Origin: Schlegelella_A sp038318385
GTDB lineage: Bacteria > Pseudomonadota > Gammaproteobacteria > Burkholderiales > Burkholderiaceae_C
NCBI GenBank assembly: GCA_038318385.1
Contig: JBBQCD010000009.1
Coordinates: 1 to 64,000 of the forward strand
Direction of reading: 5' to 3'
Length of the DNA stretch: 64,000 nucleotides
In this document: positions 14,972-25,658 of the stretch, in pieces
Numbering within the stretch: position 1 is the stretch's first letter
How the letters are laid out: each line of letters opens with the position of its first letter
Translations under genes and position numbers: made by a program
Notes under the pieces: generated by a model
Told to the model about the DNA's origin: nothing
Databases searched by the model: none
Seen by the model: the letters and a program-made list of their open reading frames with translations, nothing else

Positions 14972-15712
14972 GCGCTCGATCGCGCCCTGGTCGCCAACGG
15001 CGAGCGCGGCCAGCACGCCGGCAAGACGCCGGTCGGCAACGCTCGCCTGGATGGCGTCGCGCACGCGCTGGCGCAGCCGCTCGATCGGGAAACCGGCAGC
15101 GCGCTCGAGCAGCAGCGTCGGCGCGTCGCGCACGTAGCCCGTGGCGCGCACGCCCTGCTCGAAGAGGCTCAGCTCGTAGTCGTAGCCGAACGGATTGCTG
15201 TTGCCATGCGGCTGCCGCAACCGGACGGTCCAGCGCCAGCGCTGCCCCGCGCGCAGCTCGCGCTGGGGTTCGCTCGGCGCGGCGTCCTCGTCGAAGCCGC
15301 GGTACCAGCCGAGGGCGAGCAGGCGGGGGACGGCGACCGTGGCGCCATCCCGCTGCGCCGCCTCGACCTCGAAGCGAAAGCGCAGACCGGCCTCGCCCTG
15401 CTGCGGCAGGCTGGCGACGACACCGGTGACGACCACGTCGCGGCCTTCGAGCGCGGGGTCGAGAACCTCCTGCAGGCGTTCCGCGCCGCGCCAGCCGGAC
15501 GCCGAGTAGCCCGCCAGCAACGCGCCCAGCAGCGCGAGCACGAACAGCCGCCTCCAGATTCCGCCGGCGAAGAGCGCCGCGGTCGCCGCGACCGTCGCCG
15601 CGACATACCACGCGGGCGGCGCCAACGACCGCTCCTGCAGGTGCAGCGCCACCCCGGCCAGCCAGGCGAGCGCGAGCCCCACCAGACGCCCGCCGGTGCC
15701 GCTTCCTCCCAT
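14903..15712 (-). pseudogene. comEC: comEC, N-terminal fragment interrupted by the Tn7-like element
   Basis: ComEC/Rec2 is the inner-membrane channel that imports single-stranded DNA during natural transformation. The fragment has hydrophobic helices at its start (LVGLALAWLAGVALHL and the following VAATVAATAALFAGG). The OB-fold-like DUF4131 region follows, with GRDVVVTGVVASLPQ and NPFGYDYELSLFEQGVRATG. It then runs to AALAVGDQGAIER, the point just before the conserved first competence-domain segment (usually ...GISHLMAISGLH). After about residue 247 the frame enters transposon-end DNA and stops 22 codons later at 14903. The rest of comEC should lie beyond the other end of the element, left of the window. 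Normal length is about 750-850 aa. Confidence 0.85.
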
Positions 15713-15760
15713 CGCACGCAGTGTAGGATTTGCGATTCCTCCCGCGCCTGTGAGAAACCC

Positions 15761-16219
15761 ATGTCTTCCATCTACGACCGCCTGACCGACCTCGACATCG
15801 CGTTGCCGCCGCTGTCCATTCCGGCTGCGGCCTACGTGCCGTTCGTGCGCACCGGCAACCTGGTCTACCTGTCGGGCCACATCGCCAAGCGCGATGGCAA
15901 GACGTGGGTCGGACAACTCGGCAAGGACATGACGACCGCGACCGGTCGCCAGGCGGCCCGTGCGGTGGCGATCGACCTGCTCGGCACGCTGCACGCTGCG
16001 ATCGGCGACCTGAACAAGGTCGAGCGCATCGTCCGCGTCACGAGCCTGGTCAACAGCAGCCCCGAGTTCACCGAGCATCACCTCGTGACCAACGGCTGCT
16101 CCGAACTGTTCGGCGAGGTCTTCGCCGAAAAGGGGGCACACGCGCGCAGCGCCTATGGCGTGGCCCAGTTGCCGCTCGGCGCCTGTGTCGAGATCGAACT
16201 CATCGTCCAGGTCGCATGA
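15761..16219 (+). CDS. RidA family protein
   Basis: The 152-aa protein belongs to the YjgF/YER057c/UK114 (RidA) group, which hydrolyses reactive enamine/imine intermediates or has related small-molecule roles. Seen features are YLSGHIAKRDGKTWVGQLGKD, the subfamily segment LVNSSPEFTEHHLVTNGCSE, and the C-terminal signature ARSAYGVAQLPLGACVEIEL. The latter holds the Arg that binds the substrate carboxylate. It is longer than E. coli RidA (128 aa) and fits the ~150-aa subgroup. It is divergent from comEC and overlaps the dsbB start by four bases (ATGA). Confidence 0.88.
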   Translation: MSSIYDRLTDLDIALPPLSIPAAAYVPFVRTGNLVYLSGHIAKRDGKTWVGQLGKDMTTATGRQAARAVAIDLLGTLHAAIGDLNKVERIVRVTSLVNSSPEFTEHHLVTNGCSELFGEVFAEKGAHARSAYGVAQLPLGACVEIELIVQVA

Positions 16220-16695
16220 CGGCCGCGCCCGACCGGCGGCTCGGCCTGATCGCGCTGATCTGCCTCGCGGCGGTCGGCGCGGCGCTGGTCTCCCAGCACG
16301 TCTTCGGCATGGAGCCGTGTCCGTGGTGCGTGCTGCAACGGACGATCTTCATTGCCATCGCCGTCGTCTGCCTGATCGGTCTCGCGCTGCGCGGGGCTGG
16401 CGGGCGCGTCCTCGGCGCAGGCCTCGCCGTCCTGCTCGCGCTCTCGGGCATCGCCGCGGCGCTGTGGCAGCACTTCTACGCCGCCGTCTCGGCGTCCTGC
16501 AATCTCACGCTCGCCGACAAGATACTCAACGCACTGCAGCTGCCGTCGCTGCTCCCCGACGTGTTCTCGCCACGCGCGAGCTGCGCCGACGCGGCCGTGA
16601 ACCTGCTGGGTGTGCCGTACGACTTCTGGAGCCTGGCCCTGTTCGTCGTCGTCGGCGGCCTCGCCGCCACGGTGCTCGCCCGCCGACGCGGCTGA
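16216..16695 (+). CDS. dsbB: DsbB disulfide bond oxidoreductase
   Basis: DsbB is the inner-membrane enzyme that reoxidises DsbA and passes electrons to quinone. The 159-aa product has four membrane helices. The first periplasmic pair is Cys35-Cys38 (EPCPWCVLQR) and the second is Cys95 with Cys123 (SASCNL and RASCAD). All four essential cysteines are present, and the length is normal for betaproteobacteria. It overlaps ridA by four bases, so they are co-translated. It converges with parC, with 88 nt between stops and no clear terminator. Confidence 0.92.
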   Translation: MTAAPDRRLGLIALICLAAVGAALVSQHVFGMEPCPWCVLQRTIFIAIAVVCLIGLALRGAGGRVLGAGLAVLLALSGIAAALWQHFYAAVSASCNLTLADKILNALQLPSLLPDVFSPRASCADAAVNLLGVPYDFWSLALFVVVGGLAATVLARRRG

Positions 16696-16783
16696 TATTC
16701 CACTGCGGCTGCGCTGCCTCCGAGGACGCGCGGCGCACGGTGCCGCATCCTGTCACGCGCGGCGCGCCGCGACGGCGCTGCGC

Positions 16784-19099
16784 TCAGCCCGCGGCGACCG
16801 CGCGCTGCGCCTTCATGCCAGCCACGAGCTTGCCCTTGCGGGCGCGCTTGCCGACGTAGTCTTCGAGCGCCGCAGTTTTCAGCAGCTCGTCCTTCGCCTT
16901 GCCGCCACGGCCGGTCCCGAGCAGGCGCAGCGTGGAGCCGAAGGCGGCGACGCTCACCAGGGCATCCTTGGCATCGAGATCCATCAAGGTCAGGCCGCGG
17001 CCGCCGTTGGGCTGCAGCTTCAGGTCGGCCAGCGGGAAGACCAGCAGGCGTCCGCCGAGCGACACGCAGGCGACCTTGTCCTGGGCATCCGCCACGCTCG
17101 GCGGCAGCGGCTTGTCGCCGGGCTCGAGACTGAGGAATCCTTTGCCGCCCCGCTGTCGCGCCGTCAGGTCGCCGACCCGCGCCAGCAGGCCGAAGCCACC
17201 GGTCGCCGCCAGCAACAGCACCTGCTGTGCCGCGCCGGCGAAATAGTGGGCCGGCTGCGTGCCCGCTTCCAGGTCGATCAGGCTGGTGATGGGTTGACCA
17301 TCGCCGCGGCCGCTCGGCAGCTGCATGACCGGCGTCGAATACACACGGCCGACACTTCCGCCCTCGGTGCCGAAGACGAGCAGCGAATCGACGCTTCGAC
17401 AGGCGAAGGTGCCGTAGAGCGCGTCGCCGGCCTTGAAGGCGAGCGTGGCCGCATCGACCTCATGGCCCTTGAGCGCCCTCACCCAGCCCTTGAGGCTGAC
17501 GACGACCGTCACCGGCTCGTCGACGACGCGGATCTCGGCGACGGTGCGCTTCTGCTCGTGGATCAGGGTGCGACGCTCGTCGCCGTGAGCTTTCGCGTCG
17601 GCTTCGATCTCGCGGATGACGGTGCGCTTCAAGGTCGCCGGGCTCTTCAGGATCTCGTCGAGCCTGCCTTCCTCGAGGCGCAGTTCCTTCAGCTCCTGCT
17701 CGATGCGGATCGCCTCGAGTCGCGCCAGTTGGCGCAGGCGGATCTCCAGGATATCGTCGGCCTGACGCTCGCTCAGCGCGAATCGTTCCATCAGCGCCGG
17801 CTTGGGCTCGTCGGCAGCGCGGATGATGCGGATGACCTCGTCGATGTTGAGCAGCACGATCTGCCGCCCCTCGAGGACGTGGATGCGCTCGCGCACCCGG
17901 CCGAGCCGGTGCGCGGTGCGGCGCTGCACCGTGGCCATGCGGAAGCGCACCCACTCCAGCAGGATCTGGCGCAGGCTCTTTTGCACCGGCCGCCCGTCGG
18001 CGCCGATCATCGTCAGGTTGATGGGCGCCGAACTCTCCAGACTGGTGTGGGCCAGCAGCGTGGCGCTGAACTCGCCCTGGTCGATGGTGCGCGTCTTCGG
18101 TTCGAAGACCAGGCGCACCGGCGCGCCCTGGCTCGATTCGTCGCGCACCGCATCGAGCACGCCGAGGACGGTCGCCTTCAACTGGGCCTGCTCGGCACCG
18201 ATCGCCTTCTTGCCGGGCTTGACCTTGGGATTGGTCAGCTCCTCGATCTCCTCCAGCACCTTCTGGGTGCTGGTTCCGGGCGGCAGCTCGGTGACGACGA
18301 GTTGCCACTGGCCGCGCGCCAGGTCCTCGATCTTCCAGCGCGCCCTGACCTTCAGGCTGCCGCGGCCGGTGGCGTAGGCGGCGCGAATGTCGTCGGCGCT
18401 GCTGATGATCTGGCCGCCGCCGGCGTAGTCGGGCCCCGGGATCAGCGCGGCCACCGCGGCGTCGGTCAAGGATTCGTCGCGCACCAGTGCGACCGCGGCC
18501 GCGGCCACCTCGCGCAGGTTGTGGCTCGGCACCTCGGTGGCCAGGCCGACCGCGATGCCGCTGGCGCCGTTCAGCAGCACGAACGGCAGCCGCGCCGGCA
18601 ACAGCCGGGGCTCGACCGTGGAACCGTCGTAGTTGGCGATGAAGTCGACCGTGCCTTCGTCGATCTCGTCGAGCAGCAGCCGGGTGATCGGGGCGAGCCG
18701 CGCCTCGGTGTAGCGCATCGCCGCGGCGCCGTCGCCGTCGCGCGAGCCGAAGTTGCCCTGGCCGTCGATCAGCGGATAGCGCTGCGAGAAGTCCTGCGCC
18801 ATCCGCACCAGGGCGTCGTACGCGGCCTGGTCGCCGTGCGGATGGAAACGGCCGAGGACATCGCCGACGACGCGCGCGCTCTTCACCGCCTTCGGCCCGG
18901 CGCCGGTCGTGAACGCCAGGCCCATGCGGGCCATCGCGTAGAGGATGCGGCGCTGCACCGGCTTCTGGCCGTCGCAGACGTCGGGCAGCGCCCGGCCCTT
19001 GACGACGCTCAGCGCATATTCGAGGTAGGCGCGCTCGGCGTATTCGGCGATGGCGACGGCGTCGCCGGCGGCGGGGGCCGGAGGCGTGAAGAGATCCAT
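16784..19099 (-). CDS. parC: DNA topoisomerase IV subunit A (ParC)
   Basis: ParC is the cleavage/ligation subunit of topoisomerase IV, which decatenates daughter chromosomes. The 771-aa sequence has the N-terminal domain start AYLEYALSVVKGRALPDVCD and the quinolone-pocket region GRFHPHGDQAAYDALVRM. The active-site Tyr130 is in AMRYTEARL. Five-bladed C-terminal repeats of the gyrase-A type follow (for example GGKGFLSLEPGDKPLPPSV). Its partner parE is 4.4 kb upstream on the same strand but separated by other genes. It has its own promoter space of about 137 nt. Confidence 0.96.
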   Translation of the reverse strand: MDLFTPPAPAAGDAVAIAEYAERAYLEYALSVVKGRALPDVCDGQKPVQRRILYAMARMGLAFTTGAGPKAVKSARVVGDVLGRFHPHGDQAAYDALVRMAQDFSQRYPLIDGQGNFGSRDGDGAAAMRYTEARLAPITRLLLDEIDEGTVDFIANYDGSTVEPRLLPARLPFVLLNGASGIAVGLATEVPSHNLREVAAAAVALVRDESLTDAAVAALIPGPDYAGGGQIISSADDIRAAYATGRGSLKVRARWKIEDLARGQWQLVVTELPPGTSTQKVLEEIEELTNPKVKPGKKAIGAEQAQLKATVLGVLDAVRDESSQGAPVRLVFEPKTRTIDQGEFSATLLAHTSLESSAPINLTMIGADGRPVQKSLRQILLEWVRFRMATVQRRTAHRLGRVRERIHVLEGRQIVLLNIDEVIRIIRAADEPKPALMERFALSERQADDILEIRLRQLARLEAIRIEQELKELRLEEGRLDEILKSPATLKRTVIREIEADAKAHGDERRTLIHEQKRTVAEIRVVDEPVTVVVSLKGWVRALKGHEVDAATLAFKAGDALYGTFACRSVDSLLVFGTEGGSVGRVYSTPVMQLPSGRGDGQPITSLIDLEAGTQPAHYFAGAAQQVLLLAATGGFGLLARVGDLTARQRGGKGFLSLEPGDKPLPPSVADAQDKVACVSLGGRLLVFPLADLKLQPNGGRGLTLMDLDAKDALVSVAAFGSTLRLLGTGRGGKAKDELLKTAALEDYVGKRARKGKLVAGMKAQRAVAAG

Positions 19100-19236
19100 G
19101 GGGGCGCGCAGGCGGTAGCGATTGAACGGAAGGCGCGAAGTGTAGCCACCCCGTCACGGTGATCGAGATGGTCCGACGCGGTGTCGCCCGGACGAGGCCC
19201 AGCCAGTCCGGTCGCAATCTGGTGGGAGCCTGACCG

Positions 19237-19458
19237 CTACGCGGGCGCGTCGCCCCAGCCTGCTCCCAGCGGCGGCGGCCGGCAGAGGTCGGCGTCGACG
19301 TTCATCAGCACGCTCGCCAGCGTCAACGCACGCCAGAGGTGAGCCGGCATGGCCATGATCGCCTCGGGCGTGCGACCGTCCGCCACCCAGGCGCGGATCT
19401 CGGCATGCTGCTCGGGCGTCAGCAGGTGCCGGCGTCGCATGTCGTCCAGGGTTTCCAT
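19237..19458 (-). CDS. Hypothetical small protein (73 aa)
   Basis: A 73-aa frame with ATG preceded by AAAGG. It reads METLDDMRRRHLLTPEQHAE and continues in a helix-rich, Ala/Trp-containing body, with a Pro-rich end (RPPPLGAGWGDAP). The TPEQHAEIRAWVADGRTPEAI segment suggests a helix-turn-helix-sized bundle, but no family is recognised. It lies alone between parC and the DUF2242-type lipoprotein on the same strand. Codon usage is typical of the chromosome. Confidence 0.55.
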   Translation of the reverse strand: METLDDMRRRHLLTPEQHAEIRAWVADGRTPEAIMAMPAHLWRALTLASVLMNVDADLCRPPPLGAGWGDAPA

Positions 19459-19587
19459 CGCGCCAGCCTTTCAGGTGAGCCGGAAGGGACCGCCCCTGCC
19501 GGCGCATCCATCATCGCATCCCGGCTTTCGGCTCGGGGGCGCGGGGACATTGCAGTGGCCGCACCGCGGTCGTGACAGGAGGCAGCC

Positions 19588-20244
19588 TCAGCGCGGCGTC
19601 GGTGCCCCGGACGCGCCCGGCAACGGCTGTGCACTGCCGCCCGACGCGGCCGGCCCAGCGGGCACCGGCACCGGTTGCAGCGCGTCCGGCGCGGGCACGA
19701 TCCGCTGTCCCGGATCGCCCGCCAGATAGCGCTCGACGAGCTGGAAGAAGCGCTCGTAGAACGTCGCGCTGGTGATGGTGAAGCTCGCGACCTTGACGAG
19801 CGAGTCGTCGCTGCCGGTGAACGGCAACGACAAGGAGCCGAACGCGCCCACCCCCAGGCTCGCCGAACTGGCGCTCTTCTTCAACGCGAAGCGCTCCTGG
19901 ATCGCGCTGACGAAGGCGATGGTGCGGTGCCCGGCCGAGCCCTCGCGCGCGCAGACCACGTTGAACTCGACCTCGACATGGGTTTCCTGTGCCGGCTGAA
20001 AGTTCTTCCGGGCCCGGACATGCTCCGCGGTCGCGACGTTGACGACATAGCCCTGGCTCAGCAGGGTGCGACGCGCCGCCTCGCAGGTCTGCACGTCCAG
20101 CGCGGCATAGGTGCGGCTGTATGTGGTCGCGGAATCGAATGACTCGTGCGCCTCGATCGCGACCGGACGCTGACTGATGGCACAGCCGGCGAGGCCGGCC
20201 GCGATGACCGCCGCGCAGCCGCGCGAGAACACCGCCATCGCCAT
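19588..20244 (-). CDS. DUF2242-type outer-membrane lipoprotein
   Basis: The start is placed at ATG 20244 so that the N terminus forms a lipoprotein signal (AVIAAGLAGC, lipidated Cys21). A start at 20283 would overlap the upstream gene and precede the signal by 13 residues. The mature ~198 residues contain paired conserved-looking segments CEAARRTLLSQGYVV and VEVEFNVVCAREG, a small beta-rich core and a Pro/Ala-rich tail. This fits the betaproteobacterial DUF2242 family of unknown function. It is the last gene of a leftward group after the DapA-like gene, 25 nt away. Confidence 0.65.
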   Translation of the reverse strand: MAMAVFSRGCAAVIAAGLAGCAISQRPVAIEAHESFDSATTYSRTYAALDVQTCEAARRTLLSQGYVVNVATAEHVRARKNFQPAQETHVEVEFNVVCAREGSAGHRTIAFVSAIQERFALKKSASSASLGVGAFGSLSLPFTGSDDSLVKVASFTITSATFYERFFQLVERYLAGDPGQRIVPAPDALQPVPVPAGPAASGGSAQPLPGASGAPTPR

Positions 20245-20269
20245 CCGGTCGGCCAGGATCGGCTTCGAC

Positions 20270-21211
20270 CTACCGGACCGCATCCAGACGCGCCCGCGGG
20301 TCGTGCCGCGCCAGGCGCGAGAGCAGGTGCTCGACCTCCGCCAGCGCTGCCGGCGACAAGCCGCCCCCGGGCTTGCGCTGCGCCGCGCTCGCGAGCAGGC
20401 CGCGGCGCATCATCACGTGCTTGCGCACCGCCAGTCCGGCGCCCGGTTGCTGCTCGTAGCGCAGCAATGGCAGATGGGCATCGAACAGGTCGTGCGCCTC
20501 CTCGCGTTGCCCGGCGGCCGACAGCCGGACGACGTCGCAGAGCATGTCGGGAAAGCAGTAGCCGGTGTTGGCGCCGTCGGCGCCGCGCTCCATCTCGTAA
20601 TCGAGGAACAAGCCGCCGTTGCCGCACAGGATCGACAGCCGCCGCATCGAGCCATCGCGCTCGAACGCGCGCAGCGCAGAGATCTTCTCCAGTCCCGGCC
20701 AGTCCTCGTGCTTGAGCATCACGCAGGACGGCAACTCGACGACGATGCGACGAACGACCGACGGCGCCATCTGCACCGAGAACGTCAACGGATAGTCCTG
20801 CAGCACGAAGGGCACGTCGGCGCCGATGGCCTCGACGGCCTGGCGGTAGTAGCCGACGATCTGGTCGTCGGTGCGCAGCGTGTTCGGCGGCGCGATCATC
20901 ACGCCGGCAGCGCCCTTCTCCATGACTTCGCGCGTCAGCGCGCGCATCGCCGCGAATCCCGGCGCCGACACGCCGACCACCACCGGCAGGCTCGGCGCGC
21001 GGCGCACCACCTGGGCGGCGATGGCGACGGCCTCGGCATGCTCGAGCTTCGGCGCCTCGCCGAGCTGACCGAGGACGGTGATGCCGGTCGCTCCGCAGTC
21101 GACGTAGAAATCGGTGAGGCGGTCGATGGAGGCCGTGTCGACACGGCCGTCGTCGAAGAAGGGTGTCGGCGCGATCGGGAAGACGCCGCGGGCGTCGGAA
21201 GTCAGCAGCAT
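20270..21211 (-). CDS. DapA-like dihydrodipicolinate synthase/N-acetylneuraminate lyase superfamily aldolase
   Basis: The 313-aa TIM-barrel enzyme has the Schiff-base Lys167 (VMLKHED) and the partner Tyr140 (LQDYPLT). Its substrate loop reads GQLGE where DapA has GTTGE, so it is probably not the lysine-pathway enzyme. The canonical dapA is at 35089. Members of this type act on keto-acids such as 5-keto-4-deoxy-glucarate or related sugars, but the substrate cannot be assigned. It lies 46 nt downstream of the broken acyl-CoA ligase on the same strand. Confidence 0.8.
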   Translation of the reverse strand: MLLTSDARGVFPIAPTPFFDDGRVDTASIDRLTDFYVDCGATGITVLGQLGEAPKLEHAEAVAIAAQVVRRAPSLPVVVGVSAPGFAAMRALTREVMEKGAAGVMIAPPNTLRTDDQIVGYYRQAVEAIGADVPFVLQDYPLTFSVQMAPSVVRRIVVELPSCVMLKHEDWPGLEKISALRAFERDGSMRRLSILCGNGGLFLDYEMERGADGANTGYCFPDMLCDVVRLSAAGQREEAHDLFDAHLPLLRYEQQPGAGLAVRKHVMMRRGLLASAAQRKPGGGLSPAALAEVEHLLSRLARHDPRARLDAVR

Positions 21212-21257
21212 GGGCAGTAGGTCTTTTCGGGTCGTTGGTGGGGGATGGTGCGCGTCA

Positions 21258-22905
21258 TCAGCTCGGAAAGCGCTCGCGCAGCTTGAGTTTCCAGAATTTT
21301 CCGGTCGAAGTCCGCGGAACCGCGTCGATCACCTCGTAGCGATCCGGCAATTGCCAGCGGGCGAAGCCGTGCCGGGTCAGGTGGGCGGCCAATTCCGGGC
21401 CGAGGCGATCGGCCGCGATCGCCTGGCCCGGCTTGAAGGCGACGCAGGCCAGCGGCCGCTCGCTCCACTTCTCGTCGGGGATGGCGATCACCGCCGCCTC
21501 GGCGACCGCCGGATGCCCCATCAGCGCGTTCTCGAGGTCGACCGAGCTGATCCATTCGCCGCCGGACTTGATCAGGTCCTTGGTCCGGTCGGTGATGCGC
21601 ACGAAGGCGTGGTCGTCGCCGGTCGCGACATCGCCGGTGCGCAACCAGCCGTCGTCGGTGAACTTGTCGGGCGTGACCGGTACCTCGTGGTAGGAGCCGG
21701 TGATGAACGGGCCGCGCACCTGGATCTCGCCCATCGTCGTACCGTCCCACGGCGCGTCGGCGCCGTCCTCGGTGCGGATGCGCACGTCGACCAGCGGCAC
21801 CGGAACGCCGGCCATCGCCGCGCGCTTGAAGCGCTCCTCGTCGCCCACGTCCTTCAGTTCGTTGCGCAGGTAGGAGACCGTCGCCAGCGGCGACGTCTCG
21901 GTCATGCCCCAGCCCTGGATGATCCAGACGCCGTGCCGGGCGAAAGCCCGGATCAGCGCCTCCGGCACCGCGGCGCCGCCGACCAGCGAGCGCAGCCCCG
22001 GCGGCAGCTTCCAGCGGCCCGGCTGCTCGGCGAGGGCACGGTCGTAGGCCTGGATCAGTCCCATCCAGATCGTCGGCACGCCGAGGGCGAGCGTCGGTGG
22101 CTCGAGTTGCATCAGGTCGAGGAGGTCGTCGGGATGCAGGTGCGGACCGGGGAAGACCAGCTTGACCCCAAGCATCACCGCCGCGTACGGCACGCCCCAG
22201 CTGTTGGCGTGGAACATCGGCGTCACCGGCAGGATGACGTCGGTCGACTTCAGCCCCCAGAAGTCGCCGAGGCAGCCGACGAAGGTGTGCAGGACCGTCG
22301 AGCGGTGCGAGTAGACAACGCCCTTGGGCCGCCCGGTGGTGCCCGGTGGTGCCCGAGGTGTAGCACATCGACACCGGGTCGTCCTCGTCGTGCGCGGCAT
22401 ACTCGAAGGCGTCGGCATCCCCGCCGTCGAGGAAGCGTTCATAGTCGGTGCAGGCATCGTCGACCGTCGCGCCGGAGAACGGGAAGACGATGACGCGCTC
22501 GAAGCGGCACTTGTCGGCAAACTGCCGGTAGAGCGGCAACAGCACGTCGTCGACGATCAGGAAGCGATCCTCGGCGTCGTTGGCGATCCAGCCGATCTCG
22601 TCGGGCGACAGGCGCAGGTTGAGCGTGTGCATCACGCCGCCTGCCGCCGGGATGCCGAAGTAGCACTCGAGGTGGGCGTGGTGGTTCCAGCACAGCGTGG
22701 CGACGCGGTCGCCCTTCTTCAATCCGGCGCGTTGCAGTGCCGAGGCGAGCGCGCGGGTGCGGCGGTGGAACTCTGCATAGCTGTGCGTGCGCAGCGACTT
22801 GTCGGGGAGGCGCGAGACGATGGTGTTGCGCGGAAAGAGCTGCCCCGCCCGCTCCAGCAGGTGATTGAGCGACAGCGGCACCTTCATCATCGTCGTCTGG
22901 ATCAC
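21258..22905 (-). pseudogene. AMP-dependent acyl-CoA ligase broken by a 10-bp tandem duplication
   Basis: The gene starts at GTG 22905 (GGAGA 5 nt upstream) and would encode about 545 aa of the fatty-acyl/medium-chain CoA ligase family, which activates carboxylic acids via an acyl-AMP. The N-terminal part ends in the P-loop SMCYTSGTTG. At this point the 10-mer GCCCGGTGGT (plus strand) is repeated at 22331-22340 and 22341-22350 and shifts the frame. Removing one copy restores TSGTTGRPKGV and a continuous enzyme through GWGMTETSP and KSGGEWISS to the C-terminal catalytic Lys region (RTSTGKFWKLKLRERF). Everything else looks intact, so the lesion is recent, phase-variable or an assembly error. 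Confidence 0.88.
22331..22350. repeat. 10-bp tandem duplication causing a frameshift
   Basis: Two adjacent copies of GCCCGGTGGT, followed by the related GCCCGAGGTG. The unit encodes part of the Gly/Thr-rich AMP-binding loop of the ligase. Slipped-strand mispairing at this GC-rich direct repeat would add or remove 10 bp and switch the reading frame. Confidence 0.9.
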
Positions 22906-22979
22906 GGCGCTCTCCTGGATCGACCGGCGCAATCTCCGGTCAGTGCAGCCATGGTAAGTCGAGGCCGGGTCGCAAATCC

Positions 22980-23531
22980 CTAGCGGGCGGTCACCGGCAC
23001 CGCTGCCGCCGTCGCCGCGCCCGCCTGGCGCAGGGCGTGTTCCGAGGCGAGGATCGACATCACGACCAGCGAGTCGTAGCCCTCCTCGGTGCGCACGCTC
23101 TCGCGCAGGCGCCCCTCCTCGACGAAGCCTTCGCTGCGGTACAGGGCCTGGGCGAGGACGTTGCGGGCCTTGACGTCGAGCCAGAAACGGTGCGCGCCAA
23201 GGTCGCGAAAGGCCATCTCGGCGAGCCGGCGCAGCGCCGCACGGCCGTAGCCCTGGCCATGGAGGTCGGCCTTGAGGACGATGCGCTTGAGCTCGATCGA
23301 GCGGTGCGGATTGCGGCAGCCCTGCAGGATCACGAACCCGGCCGAGGGATAGCCGGTGCCGGCCTCGACGATGAAATGGCGGAAGTCCGGGAAGCGGATC
23401 GCACCTTCGTGCTGGGTCCGGTCCCACGGCGTGATGAACGGCCGGTTGCGGGGGTCCTGCTCGACCGAGATGACGAAGTCGAGGTCCGACAGCATCGTCG
23501 GGCGCAGCCGGAAGCTCGCCGCGGATGTCAT
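22980..23531 (-). CDS. GNAT family N-acetyltransferase
   Basis: The 183-aa protein has the acetyl-CoA-binding motif A (RIVLKADLHGQGYGRAALRRL) and motif B ending in ARNVLAQALYRSEGF, typical of RimJ/RimL-like GNAT enzymes that acetylate amino groups. The C-terminal ~30 residues are Ala-rich and not part of the fold. The substrate is unknown. It lies 21 nt after parE and 74 nt before the acyl-CoA ligase, in the same leftward group. It is of normal length for the family. Confidence 0.85.
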   Translation of the reverse strand: MTSAASFRLRPTMLSDLDFVISVEQDPRNRPFITPWDRTQHEGAIRFPDFRHFIVEAGTGYPSAGFVILQGCRNPHRSIELKRIVLKADLHGQGYGRAALRRLAEMAFRDLGAHRFWLDVKARNVLAQALYRSEGFVEEGRLRESVRTEEGYDSLVVMSILASEHALRQAGAATAAAVPVTAR

Positions 23532-23552
23532 CGCGCCCGGCCTCGTGCGGCC

Positions 23553-25553
<2,001 letters not shown>

Positions 25554-25658
25554 GACGGGCGATTCTAGAAGGCCCATTTCGCCCGTCCCAGGTGGTCCGC
25601 GGTGCCGCGTGGTACCTTGCCGCGGCCGATCCGGCCGCTCCGAGACCTCCCTTTGCCG

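Noticed and set aside
16610..19162. An 850-codon plus-strand frame opposite parC
   Set aside because: It mirrors parC codon structure (third-position GC) and has no recognisable motif; parC has all its catalytic motifs on the other strand.
20270..21211. A second true dapA
   Set aside because: The loop GQLGE replaces GTTGE and sequence differs from the canonical dapA at 35089, so another aldolase substrate is likelier.
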